From the NCBI GenBank assembly GCA_021780055.1, contig JAJXZM010000210.1, positions 1 through 9,308 on the forward strand: a stretch of DNA of 9,308 nt. Reading direction: 5' to 3'. The stretch is from Acidobacteriota bacterium (GTDB lineage Bacteria > Acidobacteriota > Terriglobia > UBA7540). Both the position numbers and the translations under genes were made by a program. The notes under the pieces were generated by a model, which made no database searches, had not been told where the DNA came from, and saw nothing but the letters and a program-made list of their open reading frames with translations. Positions 4,715-9,308 of this stretch are shown piece after piece (within the stretch, counting starts at the first letter, position 1; each line of letters begins with the position of its first letter).

Positions 4715-5830
4715 ATGGAACTCTCAGTAGAAAAGAGCCTCCTCCTGAAAGAATTGAACCTTACTCAAGGTGTTGTTGAAAAGAAGACCACTATTCCAAT
4801 TCTCTCTAACCTTCTCCTGGAAGCAGGAGATTCCTCACTTCGTATCAGCGCTACGGATCTGGAGCTTGGCATTTGCTGCGGATGTTCTGCCAAGATCAAA
4901 AAAGAAGGGTCGGGTACCATTCCCGCAAAACGCTTGATTGAGATTGTGCGGTCGTTGCCTGAAAAAGAAATCAAGCTCAAACTACTGGAAAACCACTGGG
5001 TTCAGCTCACTTGCGAACGCGCATCATTCAAACTGGTAGGAATGGCAAAGGATAACTATCCCACATTGCCGGCACTTCCGGATGCCCTTGTTTCGTTGCC
5101 GGCTGATGTGCTTTCTACCATGATCAAAAGGACAATCTTCTCGATTTCCAGTGAAGAATCCCGCTACACGCTGAATGGCGCCTTGATGATCCTTAAGCCG
5201 GATAACGTGGCCATGGTTGCCACTGACGGACATCGCCTGGCTCTGATTGAGCGTGACCTGGAAGTGGCCGGTCTCAAAAACGAGTTAAGAATCTTGATTC
5301 CGAAAAAAGCAATGGCGGAATTACAGCGGCTTCTGGCTGAAGCTGAAGAGGACGCCAAAGTCGGGCTGTCAAAAGATGAAAGCCATCTCTATTTTTCAAT
5401 GGGCCACCGCATTCTGATTTCCAGGATGCTGACAGGACAGTTTCCGAACTACGAGGCCGTGTTGCCACGGGAAAATAAACTCGTTATTGAGATTGATAAA
5501 AGCGAGTTCTTAGCGGCCATCCGGCGCGTGGCACTGCTGGCCGATCAGCGATCCAGGGCTATCCGTGTGAAACTTGGCGAAGGTCAGATGGAAATCTCCT
5601 CATCGAGCGGTGAGTTTGGAGAAGCTCAGGAAGTGCTGGAGATCCAGTACAGTGGCGATCCCATGCAGGTGGGATTTAACTATGAGTACCTGCTGGACTT
5701 CCTGAATGTCGTTGATGACGGAGGCAAGATCCGTCTCGAATTAAAAGATGAACAGAGCGCGGGGCAACTGCGCTCGGGTGAAGAAGAGGCGTTCCGCTAC
5801 CGTTATGTTGTGATGCCCATGAGGGTGTAG
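4715..5830 (+). CDS. dnaN: DNA polymerase III beta subunit (sliding clamp)
   Basis: DnaN is a ring-shaped homodimer that encircles DNA and tethers the replicative polymerase, MutS, ligase and other partners. The 371 residues match the family length (about 366-380) and span three clamp domains (about 1-125, 128-250 and 252-371). Recognisable motifs are ATDLELGI at 46-53, ESRYTLNGAL at 148-157, ATDGHRLAL at 169-177, GQFPNYEAVLP at 241-251 and the C-terminal YVVMPMRV. The last three contribute to the partner-binding hydrophobic pocket in known clamps. The ATG at 4715 has AGGA at 4701-4704, ten bases upstream. The gene lies 204 bases after dnaA with the putative origin between. Its 5' half is lower in GC than its neighbours: 23 of 60 bases in 4741-4800 and 27 of 60 in 5281-5340 are G or C. 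Confidence 0.97.
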   Translation: MELSVEKSLLLKELNLTQGVVEKKTTIPILSNLLLEAGDSSLRISATDLELGICCGCSAKIKKEGSGTIPAKRLIEIVRSLPEKEIKLKLLENHWVQLTCERASFKLVGMAKDNYPTLPALPDALVSLPADVLSTMIKRTIFSISSEESRYTLNGALMILKPDNVAMVATDGHRLALIERDLEVAGLKNELRILIPKKAMAELQRLLAEAEEDAKVGLSKDESHLYFSMGHRILISRMLTGQFPNYEAVLPRENKLVIEIDKSEFLAAIRRVALLADQRSRAIRVKLGEGQMEISSSSGEFGEAQEVLEIQYSGDPMQVGFNYEYLLDFLNVVDDGGKIRLELKDEQSAGQLRSGEEEAFRYRYVVMPMRV

Positions 5831-8471
<2,641 letters not shown>

Positions 8472-8472
8472 C

Positions 8473-8490
8473 CCGCCGAAAACCGGACGG
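8473..8490 (+). repeat. Small stem-loop in the gyrB-gyrA gap
   Basis: CCGCCG at 8473-8478 can pair with CGG-A-CGG around an AAAA/C loop, with one bulged base. There is no T-tract after it, so it is unlikely to terminate transcription. It may only space or modulate translation between two genes that look cotranscribed. Confidence 0.25.
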
Positions 8491-8511
8491 CAAGTAAAGG
8501 AAAGTTGAGTT

Positions 8512-9308
8512 ATGGGTGACCAGGAACTGATCAGGCCTTCGAACGAGGTGCCTGTAAACATTGAAGACGAGATGCGGAAATCGTATCTCGATTACGCGAT
8601 GAGCGTGATCATCGGGCGCGCGCTGCCTGACGTGCGCGACGGGCTGAAGCCGGTCCACCGGCGCATCCTGTACGCCATGCATAAGGAAGGGATGACCTCC
8701 GACAAGCGCTACACCAAGTGCGCCGGCGTGGTGGGCGAAGTCATCAAGAAGTACCACCCGCACGGAGATTCCGCCGTTTATGACGCGCTGGTCCGTATGG
8801 CGCAGGACTTCAACCTTCGCTACCCGCTGATTGACGGTCAGGGAAACTTCGGGTCGATTGACGGCGACCCCGCCGCCGCCTACCGGTACACCGAATGCAA
8901 GTTGAAGCCGTTGGCCGAAGAGTTGCTGTCGGACATTGCAAAGGACACGGTGGACTTTATTCCCAATTTTGATGAGTCCACGGAAGAGCCGCTGGTTCTG
9001 CCCACGCGGGCGCCCAATCTGCTGATCAACGGGTCGGACGGTATTGCCGTCGGCATGGCGACCAAAATTCCGCCGCACAACCTGACCGAGGTCATCAACG
9101 CTACCATCCTGCTGATCGAGAAACCCACCGCGACGCTCGACGAGGTCCTGAAGCTTGTTCCCGGACCGGACTTCCCGACGGGCGCCTACATCTACGGCCG
9201 AAGCGGAATCAAGTCGGCATACGAAACCGGGCGCGGGCAGTTCACCATGCGGGCCAAGGCGGCGATCGAGCGCCCTACCAAGGAAAAAGAGCAGATCGTC
9301 ATAACGGA
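8512..9308 (+). CDS. gyrA: DNA gyrase subunit A, 5' part (truncated by window end)
   Basis: GyrA is the DNA breakage-reunion subunit of gyrase. The frame from ATG 8512 is open for 265 codons to the window end. AAAGGA at 8496-8501 is the ribosome site, ten bases upstream. Conserved features include [20 protein letters not shown] at 24-43, [12 protein letters not shown] at 45-56, [19 protein letters not shown] at 80-98, [20 protein letters not shown] at 109-128 with the catalytic tyrosine at Y126 (preceded by R125), and [16 protein letters not shown] at 169-184. The quinolone-resistance positions are in the sensitive state: S87 and D91 correspond to E. coli S83 and D87. The 40-base gap after gyrB indicates a gyrBA operon. 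I prefer GyrA over ParC because of the gyrB adjacency and position near dnaA, though the C-terminal GyrA box that would settle it lies outside the window. Confidence 0.93.
   Translation, partial: MGDQELIRPSNEVPVNIEDEMRKSYLDYAMSVIIGRALPDVRDGLKPVHRRILYAMHKEGMTSDKRYTKCAGVVGEVIKKYHPHGDSAVYDALVRMAQDFNLRYPLIDGQGNFGSIDGDPAAAYRYTECKLKPLAEELLSDIAKDTVDFIPNFDESTEEPLVLPTRAPNLLINGSDGIAVGMATKIPPHNLTEVINATILLIEKPTATLDEVLKLVPGPDFPTGAYIYGRSGIKSAYETGRGQFTMRAKAAIERPTKEKEQIVIT

Overview
The window holds the chromosomal replication-initiation locus of a Gram-negative bacterium. The main run on the + strand is dnaA, dnaN, gyrB and gyrA, the last cut by the window end. A kdsB gene (CMP-Kdo synthesis for LPS) implies an outer membrane. 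The style of the DnaA and DnaN N-termini, and a truncated membrane protein carrying a '[20 protein letters not shown]' N-terminus, recall Acidobacteriota. That assignment rests on memory of family sequences and is an inference, not a search result.

Layout. 1-224 (- strand): the N-terminal 74 codons of a membrane protein that continues beyond the window. 225-429: a divergent regulatory region with two palindromes and a good promoter for the membrane protein. 430-696 (+): a small single-domain cupin. 725-1477 (-): kdsB, convergent with the cupin. 1478-1587: a divergent promoter region. 1588-2625 (+): an AIR-synthase/HypE-like ATP-binding protein of unknown substrate. 2626-3187: a roughly 560-base stretch without a convincing gene, carrying palindromes, a strong stem-loop and the probable dnaA promoter. 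3188-4510: dnaA. 4511-4714: a DnaA-box cluster that is the best oriC candidate. 4715-5830: dnaN. 5831-6062: a noncoding gap where many bacteria carry recF. 6063-8471: gyrB, starting at GTG. 8512 to the end: gyrA, 5' part.

How the genes work together. DnaA binds boxes in the dnaA-dnaN gap and opens the duplex there. DnaN is the sliding clamp for the replicative polymerase. GyrB and GyrA form the A2B2 gyrase that removes positive supercoils ahead of the forks and are probably cotranscribed, with 40 bases between them. The left part (cupin, kdsB, AIR-synthase-like protein) has no clear functional link to replication.

I did not find an undescribed multi-gene system. The points most worth a second look are the absence of recF from its usual slot, phased CAGTA repeats beside a DnaA box, two apparently leaderless promoters, an operator-like 17-base palindrome, and the large structured gap upstream of dnaA.
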